DNA of 64,000 nt from Epiperipatus broadwayi (taxonomy: Eukaryota; Onychophora; Udeonychophora; Euonychophora; Peripatidae). The DNA lies in NCBI GenBank assembly GCA_028023455.1, contig JAQFVV010000023.1, positions 1 to 64,000 of the forward strand, given 5' to 3'. The notes under the pieces were generated by a model. It worked only from the letters and a program-made list of their open reading frames with translations, was not told the DNA's origin and ran no database searches. Within the stretch, counting starts at the first letter, position 1, and each line of letters starts with the position of its first letter. Positions 35,301-46,415 of this stretch are shown piece after piece. Made by a program: the position numbers and the translations under genes.

Positions 35301-35675
35301 TAATAGAAGAGCAATACACATACTTCATACAACTCAAAGAAGTATGGAGAGATGCAAGATGGGAGTAACAAGAAGAGATTGAAATCACAATATATAAGTA
35401 TGAGAGCAAAGAGGTGTTATTGACCTTATTAAAGAAATTAAAAGACTGAAATGGAGTGGCTGTACATATTTCTAAAAGAAATGATAATAAATGGACAATT
35501 GAAATCTTAAACTGAATTTCAAGAGATTGTAAAAGATCCAAAAAGAGATGAATGAAATAAGAAAGTGTGTAGAAGTGATGTGGCAAAGAGAAGCTAAAGA
35601 TTTGGGAAGATGTAGGGAACTTGGAGAGACCTTCATCCTGCAGTGGGTTGATAATTGTTGACAATGATGATGATA
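32335..35675 (+). pseudogene. RTE-clade LINE, copy 1 (dead, near full length)
   Basis: It aligns end to end with the intact copy at 43128-46419, from the 5' terminus ggctgc to the GATGAT tail, but carries many stops and indels. Recognisable pieces on the plus strand are the endonuclease start near 32810 (TYN), LCEV near 32900, a DFNAR-like segment near 33225, the KAPGNDG reverse-transcriptase motif near 34245, FADDVVVFANNA near 34920, and the C-terminal region from about 35190. Relative to the intact copy it has an insertion of about 70 bases near 33410-33480. An RTE protein nicks DNA and reverse transcribes its RNA at the nick; this copy cannot encode it. The open pieces at 33164-33379, 34110-34331, 34294-34659 and 35194-35382 are fragments of this one gene. 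Confidence 0.85.
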
Positions 35676-35679
35676 TCAT

Positions 35680-35856
35680 TTTTTTCTCTACATGTGCATG
35701 TAAATCATTGTTTTCATAAAGAAATTTAATTAAAGTCAGTTCAAAAAATAAAATGGCAGATGAATCTAGTTCAGCATGTACATTATTAAAAATGATAAAA
35801 TATGAACCAGATATCAAATATTTGGCTTCCAATGTACAGCACAAAAAGTCTCATTA
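35680..35856 (+). pseudogene. hAT transposase fragment, C-terminal part
   Basis: After the RTE tail, hAT character resumes: a Cys-containing segment with LFS, then KMADESSSACTLLKM and EPDIKYLASNVQHKKSH ending in a stop at 35856. In GTF2IRD2/ZBED5-like proteins this corresponds to the end of the dimerisation region and the C-terminus. One in-frame stop lies within it. It completes the reading frame interrupted at 32334. Confidence 0.6.
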
Positions 35857-36001
35857 AATAGTATCTATTTATGTTGATTTTATATTTGTTTCCAATATTT
35901 TGTTTTAATTTACTATTAATTTTGTACTATTGCATTTTTGTGCTCTTCTAAATAAATGATGTTCACTTGTAATTAGTTTATTTAGAAATTTTTTAAAATA
36001 A

Positions 36002-36343
<342 letters not shown>

Positions 36344-36344
36344 C

Positions 36345-36915
36345 TGTTGAATCCCAAAAAGATTTGGGAGTTATATTTTCTAGTAATGGATCCTTTCTTC
36401 CTCATTTGGAAATGATTATTGGTAAGGCTTTAAAAATTATAGGTACTATTCTAAGGTTTGGTTATCATTTCAATGGTGATACAAAATTTAAATTATTTTT
36501 ATCATTGGTTCTTCCCATCATTGAATATTGTTCAGTCATTTGGAATCCTAGCTCTAAACAGGGATGTAATTTATTACAATCAGTGTATAATAAGTTTTCT
36601 AAATATGTTTCTTTGGGAAATAAAACTGTTCATCTTTCTTCTAGAAGACAATATAGAGATATTAAATATCTTTATAAACTTGTTAATAAAATAGTTCTTT
36701 TATCTAATACAATTTCTACTGTTATAATTAGATCTCATGTGCATGGTACTCGGTCTGCTTCTGTTTGTTACATTAAAACTTGTCATTCCAATGTTCTTAG
36801 ATTTTTCTCCTTTGTTTAGGCTTCCATCTTTATTTAATCAGATTTGTAGCAATATTAATTACTTCAATTTAGATTATAATCAATTTTGTAATGCTATTAA
36901 ATTTAAATGTCAGAT
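36345..36915 (+). pseudogene. Reverse transcriptase C-terminus of a jockey-like LINE
   Basis: The translation begins in SQKDLGVIFSSNGSFLPH, the hallmark segment after the RT palm and thumb in jockey/CR1-type LINEs (the KDLGV...F..H consensus). It continues through a LFLSLVLPIIEYCSVIWNPS segment matching the family's LEY...VW motif. The frame at 36364-36819 stays open for 151 residues, then similarity shifts frame near 36800 toward the end around 36915. The catalytic palm with its aspartate pair is absent because of the 5' truncation, so the copy is inactive. It could belong to any jockey-superfamily clade; the short fragment does not decide. Confidence 0.7.
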
Positions 36916-36937
36916 TTGATTGATTTAACTTGATTTT

Positions 36938-37043
<106 letters not shown>

Positions 37044-37321
37044 TTGTTTTTTGTTTTTTTTTATTTTGTTATGTGCTTTATATTTATCCCTTTTATTTAT
37101 TTGTTACTATTAATGTCTTAATAATAATTTTTTATATGCTGATATTTAATTTTACTTTAGATTTTTAAATGTGTTAATTATCTTTTATTGAAATATGGCA
37201 CATAATTATATTAATAATTTGTCATTTAAACTCATTTATGTATTTATATATTTGTTATGGTGCAATACTGTAATTGGCTTTATGCTGTAGTTTTGTATGG
37301 TAAATAAATGAATTGAATTGA

Positions 37322-37359
<38 letters not shown>

Positions 37360-37360
37360 G

Positions 37361-37819
37361 TTTTATAACCTTCTAAAAAACTGCAATAATATAAGTTGTT
37401 CATATTTTGACGTAATAACTTTATAGCAGCAAATCATTCGCTAAATATTTTTTGGAAATATTTGGCATGCACATGTAAAAAAACACACAGTAGCACTGTA
37501 CTATGGTAATGGTTCAAAGATTTCTACAATAGCTATGCCATTGGGGAGTATATTCTATATAAATTTTTATACATTCACTATTGGATGATATACAATTCTA
37601 ATAAAATATAATTGGAAAAATAATCATTTCAAGAACTAGTTATATTAAGGCTATAATCTTTACTGCCACATCTGCTAAGAAAACCAAAAATGAATTCATT
37701 TTCATTTGCATATCAGATCATACATAAAATACAAATTGCTTCATCAATGAGATTTATCAACATGAATACCACATTCAATACAAATATTTGCACAGCACAG
37801 TATAAATTTTCTTGTCAAA
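37361..37819. other. AT-rich DNA, nothing assigned
   Basis: No gene or clear repeat seen. The last part may be weakly related to RTE leader sequence. Confidence 0.4.
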
Positions 37820-38031
37820 AGACAGTAAACTCACCATGCTGGCTAATAGATGTTGGTGAGCATCACATCTATATTCATATACTGCAAGAATAATCTTATA
37901 GTAATAACAGATGCTATGGCAATAACATATGGAATGGGCATTAAGATAAATGCCCTGCTCAGTTTCTTTACGACTTCCAAGAAAAGTCACAGGGTCTTCT
38001 TTCAGTTAACAGCAAACTCCTTTTTGCAGCC
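37820..38031 (-). repeat. Stand-alone copy of the RTE 5' leader
   Basis: Reverse complement of the RTE leader at 43128-43345. Shared segments include actcaccatgctggctaat, gccctgctc, tttcagttaa and agcaaactcctttttgcagcc. It ends at exactly the 5' terminus (ggctgc) seen in RTE copies 1 and 2. No endonuclease or RT sequence follows it. LINE copies usually lose the 5' end, not the body, so a solo leader is unusual. Confidence 0.7.
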
Positions 38032-38074
38032 ACTTTACACATACACACACACACACATATATATATATACAACA

Positions 38075-38199
38075 TATTTTTCAGGTTCATCCGTGTTAAA
38101 AATATTGATATGCCATTTTTTCATCTTGATCACACAAATCAGTCACTGGGTGATAAAAAAAATGTCTTTTATATATGCAACCCATAAAAATCTTTGTAT

Positions 38200-38205
<6 letters not shown>
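38075..38205 (+). repeat. Small dispersed repeat, copy 1
   Basis: It starts catatttttcaggttcatcc and ends with tatatatgcaaccc followed by aaaatctt and (TA)n. It is directly repeated at 38565-38715. Confidence 0.6.

Positions 38206-38291
<86 letters not shown>
38202..38291. repeat. (TA)n microsatellite
   Basis: About 90 bases of TA. The open frame across it (37850-38452) is an artefact. Confidence 0.96.
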
Positions 38292-38293
<2 letters not shown>

Positions 38294-38340
38294 AAATTAC
38301 CCCAAATTCAGAACACAATCAGAATAGCCATGAAAATAAA

Positions 38341-38455
38341 CTTTAAAATATTACCAATGGTTTCACTTCTCCAAGCAGACTGTTTCACTTCTACAAGCAG
38401 ACTTCACTTGACAAGTCTGCTTGTAGAAGTGAGACCATTGATAGTATTTTAGAGT
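38341..38455. repeat. Compound hairpin with internal duplication
   Basis: Inner arms tcacttctacaagcagactt and its complement are separated by 8 bases (centre near 38408). Outer arms aaaatattaccaatggt and accattgatagtatttt enclose them. The left side carries an extra tandem copy of cacttctccaagcagac. Confidence 0.8.
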
Positions 38456-38564
38456 TTTTTTTTTTTTTTGGATACTCTGGTTGAGTTCTTAATTTAAAGG
38501 AATTTAGATTATTTATTGACGAGTTTAGCCTTATGTTTTTAATGTTTATATATATATAAATGAC

Positions 38565-38715
38565 ATATTTTACAGGTTCATCCATGTTGAAAAAAATTAA
38601 ATATTAATATTCCGACATGTCAGCATATCATTATTTAAATTTTTTTAACATGGATGAACTCGCAAAATTTGTCATTTATATATGCAACCTGTGAAAATCT
38701 GCATTTCAACATAAA
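38565..38715 (+). repeat. Small dispersed repeat, copy 2 with internal inversion
   Basis: Same ends as 38075-38205. Inside, ggttcatccatgttgaaa is followed about 60 bases later by its near complement tttaacatggatgaact, so this copy can fold into a hairpin. Confidence 0.6.
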
Positions 38716-38742
38716 TATAACATTAAATGCGCTGGGATTACT

Positions 38743-38754
<12 letters not shown>

Positions 38755-38824
<70 letters not shown>
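38755..38824. repeat. (TA)n microsatellite preceded by (CT)n
   Basis: ctctctctctct leads into TA with a single GATA interruption near 38781. Confidence 0.95.
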
Positions 38825-38828
<4 letters not shown>

Positions 38829-39714
38829 GCCCTTTTATATGGGTCACCATTTAAGTTTTGTGCTAATCTAGTAGAAAATTTTAAATTTAAGAAGTATTTT
38901 AAAATGTGTGATGTTGACTTTGCTTGTGGTAATGTTACCATAAGTTTAATTAAAGCAATCTATGAGTATTTGATATGTGAATTGTGTTGATATTGAGAAG
39001 ATATTTAAGATGATGATGATTATATTATAATACTGCATTAATATGTTTAATAACAAATGTTTAAAGCCAAAGTATTTAAAAGACAAGTTAAAATTAGACA
39101 AAAGATATTTATTTAATTTAAAATATATGTTAAAAGTGAATAAAAATATTTTAAATTATAAGTACTTAAATTGAAATTAATATTTGATTTTAATCATATC
39201 AAATAATTATTTTAAAATCTGATATAATATCTTATTTATTTTTAAAAAATAAATATTTATTTTAAAAAAGCAATTGTTAAGTTTATTTTTAGACAAGCGT
39301 TCTTGTATTATAAAGAACAGATGTTATACACACACGCGTGGAAGTTGTCTAATAAAGTTGCAATTATTATTTTACAAAATCATGTTGTAAAATTTATAAA
39401 TAATACGTGAGTTATCACGAGATAAAAATAAAGATATTAATGTAAAATATTAAATTTGATTTTAAAAAATATTGTCTTAAAAATATAACGTATTTAAAAG
39501 ATTTAGTTTATTTTAAATGATCTTATAAAAGTTAAGATTTAAATTAAGTGAGAAATAATATTTCAAAAGAATGTTTAATAGATTTAAATAAACGATAAAT
39601 ATTGTTTTGAAAGAATTTGATAAAATATCAAATATTAAATAAGTCATTATTTTATTTTTAATAGTGTGTTAATAAATATGTAGATAAGCTAGAAAGTTTG
39701 ATTGTTTAAACGAA

Positions 39715-39790
39715 CCAATCAGATGTGGAGTCTCTTCCACTATAAAAGCTGGATTCAATTGTTGAGGGGCTCTCTACTTAATAAAACTTC
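39715..39790 (+). promoter_or_regulatory. CCAAT/TATA promoter-like module with nearby AATAAA
   Basis: ccaatca (about 39715) lies some 35 bases before tataaaag (39751), which is the right spacing for an RNA polymerase II core promoter. Thirty bases further a less AT-rich stretch ttgaggggctctctactt is followed at once by aataaaa. TATA, a short putative R region and a polyadenylation signal this close together are typical of retroelement LTRs. No matching second LTR is seen, so function is inferred only. Confidence 0.35.
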
Positions 39791-39980
39791 TAAGTCGTTT
39801 GTGCTATTGAGAAAATAGCTAAGTAAATTTAGAAACGCTCTTAAGAATCAGTTTTAAAATCATAAGAGTGTTATTGTATATAATTTTATAATATTTTTAA
39901 AGTAATGAATATGCAGTAGAAACCTAATAATTCCCTATTGGTCTTCTCAATATCGAAACTCAATTTACGTACAAATAATC

Positions 39981-40184
39981 ATGGAAACATCACGTATCGG
40001 AGAAATATATCAGAAACTTTATGCTAGAAAAGTAACAGACGCTGGATTAGTACATAAAACTACAAGATGGAGAAAAGTAGTATTTTGGACTAAAAATAGT
40101 TTTCAAAAGTTAAATTACTATTGTCTATTACTAATAGATATTTTAAAAAAATATAAATACTTCTGTGCAAAAAAGTATTTTTGA
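39981..40184 (+). CDS. Small unrecognised ORF downstream of the promoter-like module
   Basis: A 67-residue frame starting METSRIGEIYQKLYARK, rich in Lys, Tyr and Trp in its first half and hydrophobic around residues 43-55. It begins about 230 bases after the TATA-like box and is the first ATG of any length downstream of it. I recognise no family. Composition is less simple than in most random frames here, but the length is within chance for AT-rich DNA. It could be an exon start, an element-encoded peptide or nothing. Confidence 0.2.
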   Translation: METSRIGEIYQKLYARKVTDAGLVHKTTRWRKVVFWTKNSFQKLNYYCLLLIDILKKYKYFCAKKYF

Positions 40185-40846
40185 CAAACTATAGAAGTAA
40201 AATGTATATCTTAAGGAAAGATATAAGAAACAGTAGTAATTTTAAATAAATACTTGCCTTGTTAAGTCTTTGTGCTTAAAAGACTAAATATTGACGTTTT
40301 AAAAGGCAAATATATTATAAGTGTAAGTATTTTAAAAATCGTAATATAATAAAATTATTTTATTAAAGTAATCTAAACGCATGGTCGTTATAGATGGAGA
40401 AATTAATTCTTACCTGAATATGTTATTTATAAATGCGCAAGTAATACGTGGATGTCCAGACTAAATCAAGTTAAGCTAGGCCAAACCAAGTTAATGATTA
40501 AAATAATTGAAGGATAATTTTATAAATTATGAACTAAGTTTGAAATAATAACTTTTAAATAATAATTCGATGAAGAACTGGATCCAGACAGAACTTATAA
40601 ACTATTTTTTAATTTTATTTGTTTTCTTGGGGAACTTATTTTTATTTTTTAAAAAAAGAACGTTATCATTTTTTTTATTATAAACTTTCAAGAAACACGT
40701 GATTCAACGGAACAGGAAATAGTGTTCTATTGACTTTATACGTAGGATATTTGTTAGAACTTTTATGGTAGAACAAAAGTCGACGCTGGAATATGTAATA
40801 TGATTTTATTTTATTTATTTAACATAAAATTTAAATATTATTAAAC

Positions 40847-40867
40847 AGATCGGAAGAGCGTCGTGTA
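40847..40867. other. Illumina adapter sequence (assembly artefact)
   Basis: Twenty-one bases starting AGATCGGAAGAGC and continuing GTCGTGTA match exactly the reverse complement of the 3' end of the Illumina TruSeq universal adapter. The match stops at 40867, where the adapter would continue GGGAAAG. GC-rich sequence here contrasts with its surroundings. This is read-derived contamination left in the assembly, so the join at this point is suspect. Confidence 0.9.
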
Positions 40868-43054
40868 CATTTATTAAATAGTAACTAAAAATAATATAAT
40901 AATTAATTACATAAACTTATTTTTATAATTAATATAACACGGAATATTCTAATGAATGTTTATGAGTGAAAATGTGAATGATTTTTATTTTATGAAGCTG
41001 CAAATTCCGAAGAATACTGGATAGCAGAATGGACAATATTATTATTATGGTAAAAAATATTGTATAATTTTTTTTTTAAAATGAATTTAATATGTTTTTC
41101 TTTAGATCAACTGAATATTATGTTGTTGTAGAATGAATGGATAAATATATTATGAAAACACATACATTATATTGACAACAAACTTTATTAAAATATGCAT
41201 AATTTTTAATCTATAATATAAACATGATACAATATTACGTAAAAGCTTAGAAATAATTATATGATTCTTTCAGTAAATAATTTTGATATTTTTTGTTTAT
41301 GCTTAGTATTAAAATGATGTTTATTATTTATCTTAATAATTATTTTATTTTTGCAAGTCAGAAAAGGATTTTAAAAGTCTATATTTTTGTGTATTTTGTT
41401 TATTGAATAAGTTAAGTTACGTTATGAGTAGAAGCTTATATTTAGATTGAAAAGTTTACTAAGTATAGACAATATAGTATGAGTAATTTGGATAATGAAT
41501 ATTTTATTTGAAGTTGATATTTGTTTTCCCGGAAAATGTTTTAAATAAGTTTAGAATATGTTTTATAGATAGAAATTTATTAGAAAGGTTAGTAAAGCAT
41601 ATAGGGTAAAATAATGATTTTACACAGAAAGGAATCATAAAATTTATCTAATGTAATGTTTTATGAATTTAAAATTGATAAATGATTTAAATATTAATGT
41701 TTGAATAATACAGATATAGAATGCATATTTTATAAAACATATAACAGGAATTACATTAGGTGGAATATAATTATAGCCAATCATTTTTTTTACATTATTA
41801 AGAGATATTGATTTTATATACAGATATTAAGCAATGCTAGTAATAAAGTGAATACAAGATAATACATTATAAATGATACTTAATTAATGTAGCTATTTAA
41901 TTAGTAGAGCTACATTATGTACACATGCTACAGAGATAGTTTTGACATACATTATTATTTGTAATAATAATAGTACACTACTAGTTATTTTAAAATCTAC
42001 GTTTTGGAAAAACACATGGTAATATTATTAATATAGCATTTGGAGGAATGTGTAATTGCTTATTAAGTACATGAGTTAATAACAGTGTAAGCCTCTTATA
42101 TTTGTATTTTCTTATTTTTTATTTTATTTGTTGTCATAAATTTTAAACTGTAAATAGTGTAAATAAATTTTATTTGAAGTTATTGTAAATAAATTTGTTA
42201 ATTTGTTTTTTAAAAGTGTGTCGAGTTTCATTATTTTTCACCACAGCATTTTGACATCAGATGATTTGAAATAAACATAATATTTGCACAAAATTGAATT
42301 TGTTATTATTATTTAGAAATGAATACAATATTTGCTTAACATTATTTTATAAGAATTGATTGACATGAACATAAAATATTGCAATGGTCATAAGATGATT
42401 ATAATGCACATTATAAGAATACAATATTGTTTATTGCCACAGATTATTAAGTATAAGATTTTGATCTGTTTTAAAATGAAGATACCATATGAAATAAAAG
42501 ATATACACATGATTGTTTATTTGTTTAATGATTGATTATATAATAGAAATATATAAGATTAAGTTATACTTTAAGATTAGTATTATTATTCATTATTATT
42601 AAAATAAGTTAGGTGTATTTAAGTTTGATATAAAATCCCACATCACACTTATTTACATGAGGTATTATTATTTTAAAACAACTTAGAAGAACCTGAGATT
42701 ATTTAATTATATTTTAAATTAAAAGTTAGGAATTATTTTAGTATTATTGAAGATAATTTATTCCATTTTAAAAGTCATAAGAATGCTATAGATGTAGTGG
42801 TAAGATGATAAGGTAGTGGTAGTATTCTTATGCCATTGAGACAGTATCTTGGGAGATATTGACTCAGTGTAAATCTGCTTATTACTTTGTAACTTTACTT
42901 CACAGTCTCATAATTTTAATATATAAATAAATTTAATTAAGATATGATAATGTAAAAGTATATTAAAGATAGATATGCAAATTTTAATGAAGCATAATAA
43001 TGTAACTGAGCTAGTTGTATTTTAAACTATTTTATATATCAAGAAGTAAGGTAA

Positions 43055-43055
<1 letters not shown>

Positions 43056-43127
<72 letters not shown>
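43056..43127. repeat. (TA)n microsatellite at the RTE insertion site
   Basis: TA tract ending at the first base of the RTE; TA also follows the RTE 3' end. Confidence 0.96.
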
Positions 43128-43129
<2 letters not shown>

Positions 43130-46100
43130 CTGCAGAAAGGAGTTTGCTATTAACTGAAAGGAGACCCTTTGATTCCTCTTGGAGGCCTTAAAGGAACCGA
43201 GCAGGGCAAATTCCTAATGTCCACTCCATACGTTCTTGTCGTTGCAGCTGTTATTACTGAGATGTGATTATTCATATAGTATACGAACATGGATGGGCTG
43301 CTCACCAACACGCATTAGCCAGCGTGGTGAGTTTATTGGCTTTTTACCTCTGAGTTTAAGATCAAGAAACACCATGGTCTTTCTTCTCAGTGCCTGATAA
43401 GGCAGAATGAATGTTTGTAAATGATAAATATTTTTCCAATACATATATACAATTATGACAGACAAAAATAAAGCATGGCCCTTATTCCCAGGAGGCTGTA
43501 AAGTCACCAACCAAGGCAGCGGTTGGTGGCCGAAGGTGGAGGGTGCTAAGAATCCCCTGATTGCGGACCCAGGCTGCCATTTGATGACAACTTTTTATTT
43601 AGGTACTTACAACTGCAGATCACTTGCAAGTGAAGGAAGATTGCAAGAATTAGAAGAAGAACTCTCTTATATTAAATGGGATATTATTGGACTTTGTGAA
43701 GTTAGAAGAAAAGGTGAAGAGACAATTGATTTAAAAAGTGGACATATATTCTATTATAAAGGCACAAATATTGGAAATACAAGTGGAGTAGGATTCATTA
43801 TAAATAAAAAGTGGAAGAACAATATTGTGGAGATTGATGGTGTATCAGACAGAGTGGCAAGATTAGTTATACAACTTAATAGCAGATACCAAATGCAGAT
43901 AATTCAGGTTTATGCCCCAACAAGTTCTCATAGTGATGAAGTAGTAGAAGATTTTTATATGGATGTACAAAAGGTTTTTGATCAGAGTAAACAACATTTT
44001 AAAATTGTTATGGGAGACTTTAATGCTAGAATTGGTAAACAAATGAAAGATGAAAGTGCTGTAGGTAATTTTGGTTATGGTAATAGAAATGAGAGAGGAC
44101 ATAGACTTGTGGAGTTTGCAGAAAAAGAAAAACTTTATATTATGAATTCTTTTTTTGAGAAAAATGTTAAAAGAAAATGGACATGGAAGCATCCAAATGA
44201 AGGTACAGCAGAATTGGATTATATTTTGACTAACAGGAAATACATATTTCAAGATTGTAATGTTCTTAATAGATTTAACACAGGAAGTGATCATCGATTA
44301 GTAAGGTGCAAGATACGTGTTAATGTAAAACTAGAAAGACAAAAATTGTTAAGAAAAACAATATTTACAGTTGATATTCCTAATCTTCAGAAACATTCTA
44401 ATGAATTTAAATTAGAACTTACAAATCGGTTTCAAGTATTAGTAGATTTTGAACATGATTCAGATTTGAATGAAATTAATATGAAAATAACTGATACACT
44501 TTTAAAAACTGCAACAAAGATAGCTGGTAGAAAAAAGCAGCAATTGACCAATAAAATTTCTACTGAGACTAGAGAATTTATGAAGAAAAGAAGAAATATG
44601 AAGATATACAAAAATGATGCATTAAAAAGAATTGAATATCTCGAATTTTGTAAAATGGTACGGAAAAGAATTGAAAATGACATAAGAAAGTATAACTGTG
44701 AACTAGCAAGAAAAGCTGTAGAAGAAAATAAAAGTCTTAAGAATGTAAAACAACATTTTGGTATTGGTAGGAAATTTATATCTGCAATAAGAAAAAAAGA
44801 TGGAATTATTACTAAAAAGAGAGATGACATCATGAAATTGGTAGAAAATTTTTATCAAGAATTATATAGTAATAAAGAACAAGTACCTCCTATATCTATT
44901 ACATCTTCCGAATTGCCCAGAATTTTAAATGAAGAAGTGAGAAATGCAATTAAATGTATGAAGAAAGGAAAGGCTCCAGGTAATGATGGAATTATAATTG
45001 ATATATTAAAAGAAACAGGTGAAGAAACAGAAATTTTTTTAGCAAAGTTATATACCAAATGTCTAAATGATAAAGATGTACCGGATGATTGGAAGAATGC
45101 AGTAATAATATTAATATTTAAAAAAGGTGATAAAGAAGATATTAGAAATTACAGACCTATCAGCCTTTTATCAGTTTTATATAAAATTTTTACCAAGATA
45201 ATTACAACTCGTCTACAGAGAACATTGGATTTCCACCAACCAAGAGAACAAGCTGGATTTAAAAGTGGTTTTAGTACAGTAGATCATATTCAGGTACTGA
45301 GAGAAGTTATAGAAAGGACAAATGAATATGAGTTGTCATTATGTTTTGGATTTGTAGATTATGAAAAGGCATTTGATTCTATAAACATTTCTTCAGTGAT
45401 TAAAGCATTGGATCATCAAGGTATAGATCCAGGATATTGTCATATTTTAAAGAATATTTATAAAAATGCAACAGCAACAATTAGATTACATAATGACACT
45501 GGGAAAGTCAACATTGAGAAAGGTGTAAGACAAGGTGACTCCATATCTCCAAAACTTTTTACAGCAGTGCTGCAAGAAGTATTTTGTGGATTAAAATGGG
45601 AAACTAAAGGAGTGAAAGTAAATGGAGATTATTTAAGTCATTTAGATTTTGCAGATGATGTAGTTGTTTTTGCAAATAATGCTTCAGAGCTGCAGGAAAT
45701 GTTGCAGGAGTTATCAGATGAAAGTAGGAAAGTAGGACTAAAGATAAATGTTAAAAAGACTAAAGTAATGTTTAATCGATTTGCTCAAAATATGAAAATA
45801 AAGATTGATTATGATGAATTAGAAGAAGTTAACAGTTACAAATACCTTGGTCAGATTATTAATACAGATGGAAACATAATGGAGGAAATTAATCATAGAA
45901 TTAAACTTGGTTGGAGTGCTTTTGGTAGAAATAACTTGATACTAAAAGGAAATATGCCTATGTGTTTGAAAAGGAAGGTTTTTAACAAATGTGTTTTACC
46001 AGTTCTTACTTATGGATCTGAGACTTGGACACTCAATAGAAGGGCAATACAGAGACTTCAGACCACTCAAAGAAGTATGGAGAGATGTATGTTGGGAGTA

Positions 46101-46415
46101 ACAAGAAGAGATCGAAAATGCAATGTATGGGTAAGAGAACAAACAGGTGTTACTGACCTCATTGAAAAAATTAAAAGATTGAAGTGGAGTTGGGCTGGAC
46201 ATATTGCTAGAAGAGATGATAATAGATGGACAATTGAAATTTTAAACTGGATTCCAAGAGATTGTAAAAGACCCAGAAAGAGACCACATGTGAGATGGAT
46301 GGATGAAATAAGAAAGTGTGCAGGGGTGATGTGGAGAAGAGAAGCTAAAGATCGGAGAAGATGGATTAAACTTGGAGAGACCTTCATCCTGCAGTGGATT
46401 GATAATGGTTGATAA

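Larger units (their letters stand above)
31790..35860 (+). mobile_element. Decayed hAT transposase relic, split by an RTE insertion
   Basis: Coding similarity to hAT transposases of the GTF2IRD2/ZBED5-related type occurs in two blocks, 31790-32334 and about 35680-35856. The intervening 3.34 kb is an RTE LINE (32335-35675). The order of conserved segments across the gap is correct, so the LINE landed inside the hAT gene. I could not identify the terminal inverted repeats of this copy. Confidence 0.65.
38825..43055. other. AT-rich non-coding block
   Basis: There are no recognisable coding sequences apart from the weak small frame at 39981. It holds a promoter-like module (39715-39790), an adapter match (40847-40867) and a cluster of AATAAA signals (about 42150-42190) followed by a less AT-rich stretch ending cattatttttcaccaca at 42247. 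The block begins TG directly after (TA)n at 38826, so an LTR-like unit of about 3.4 kb is conceivable but has no second copy in the window. Confidence 0.45.

Noticed and set aside
43863-44833. Minus-strand ORFs of 133-143 residues opposite the RTE gene
   Set aside because: Shadows of the intact plus-strand RTE ORF, which carries the known domains.
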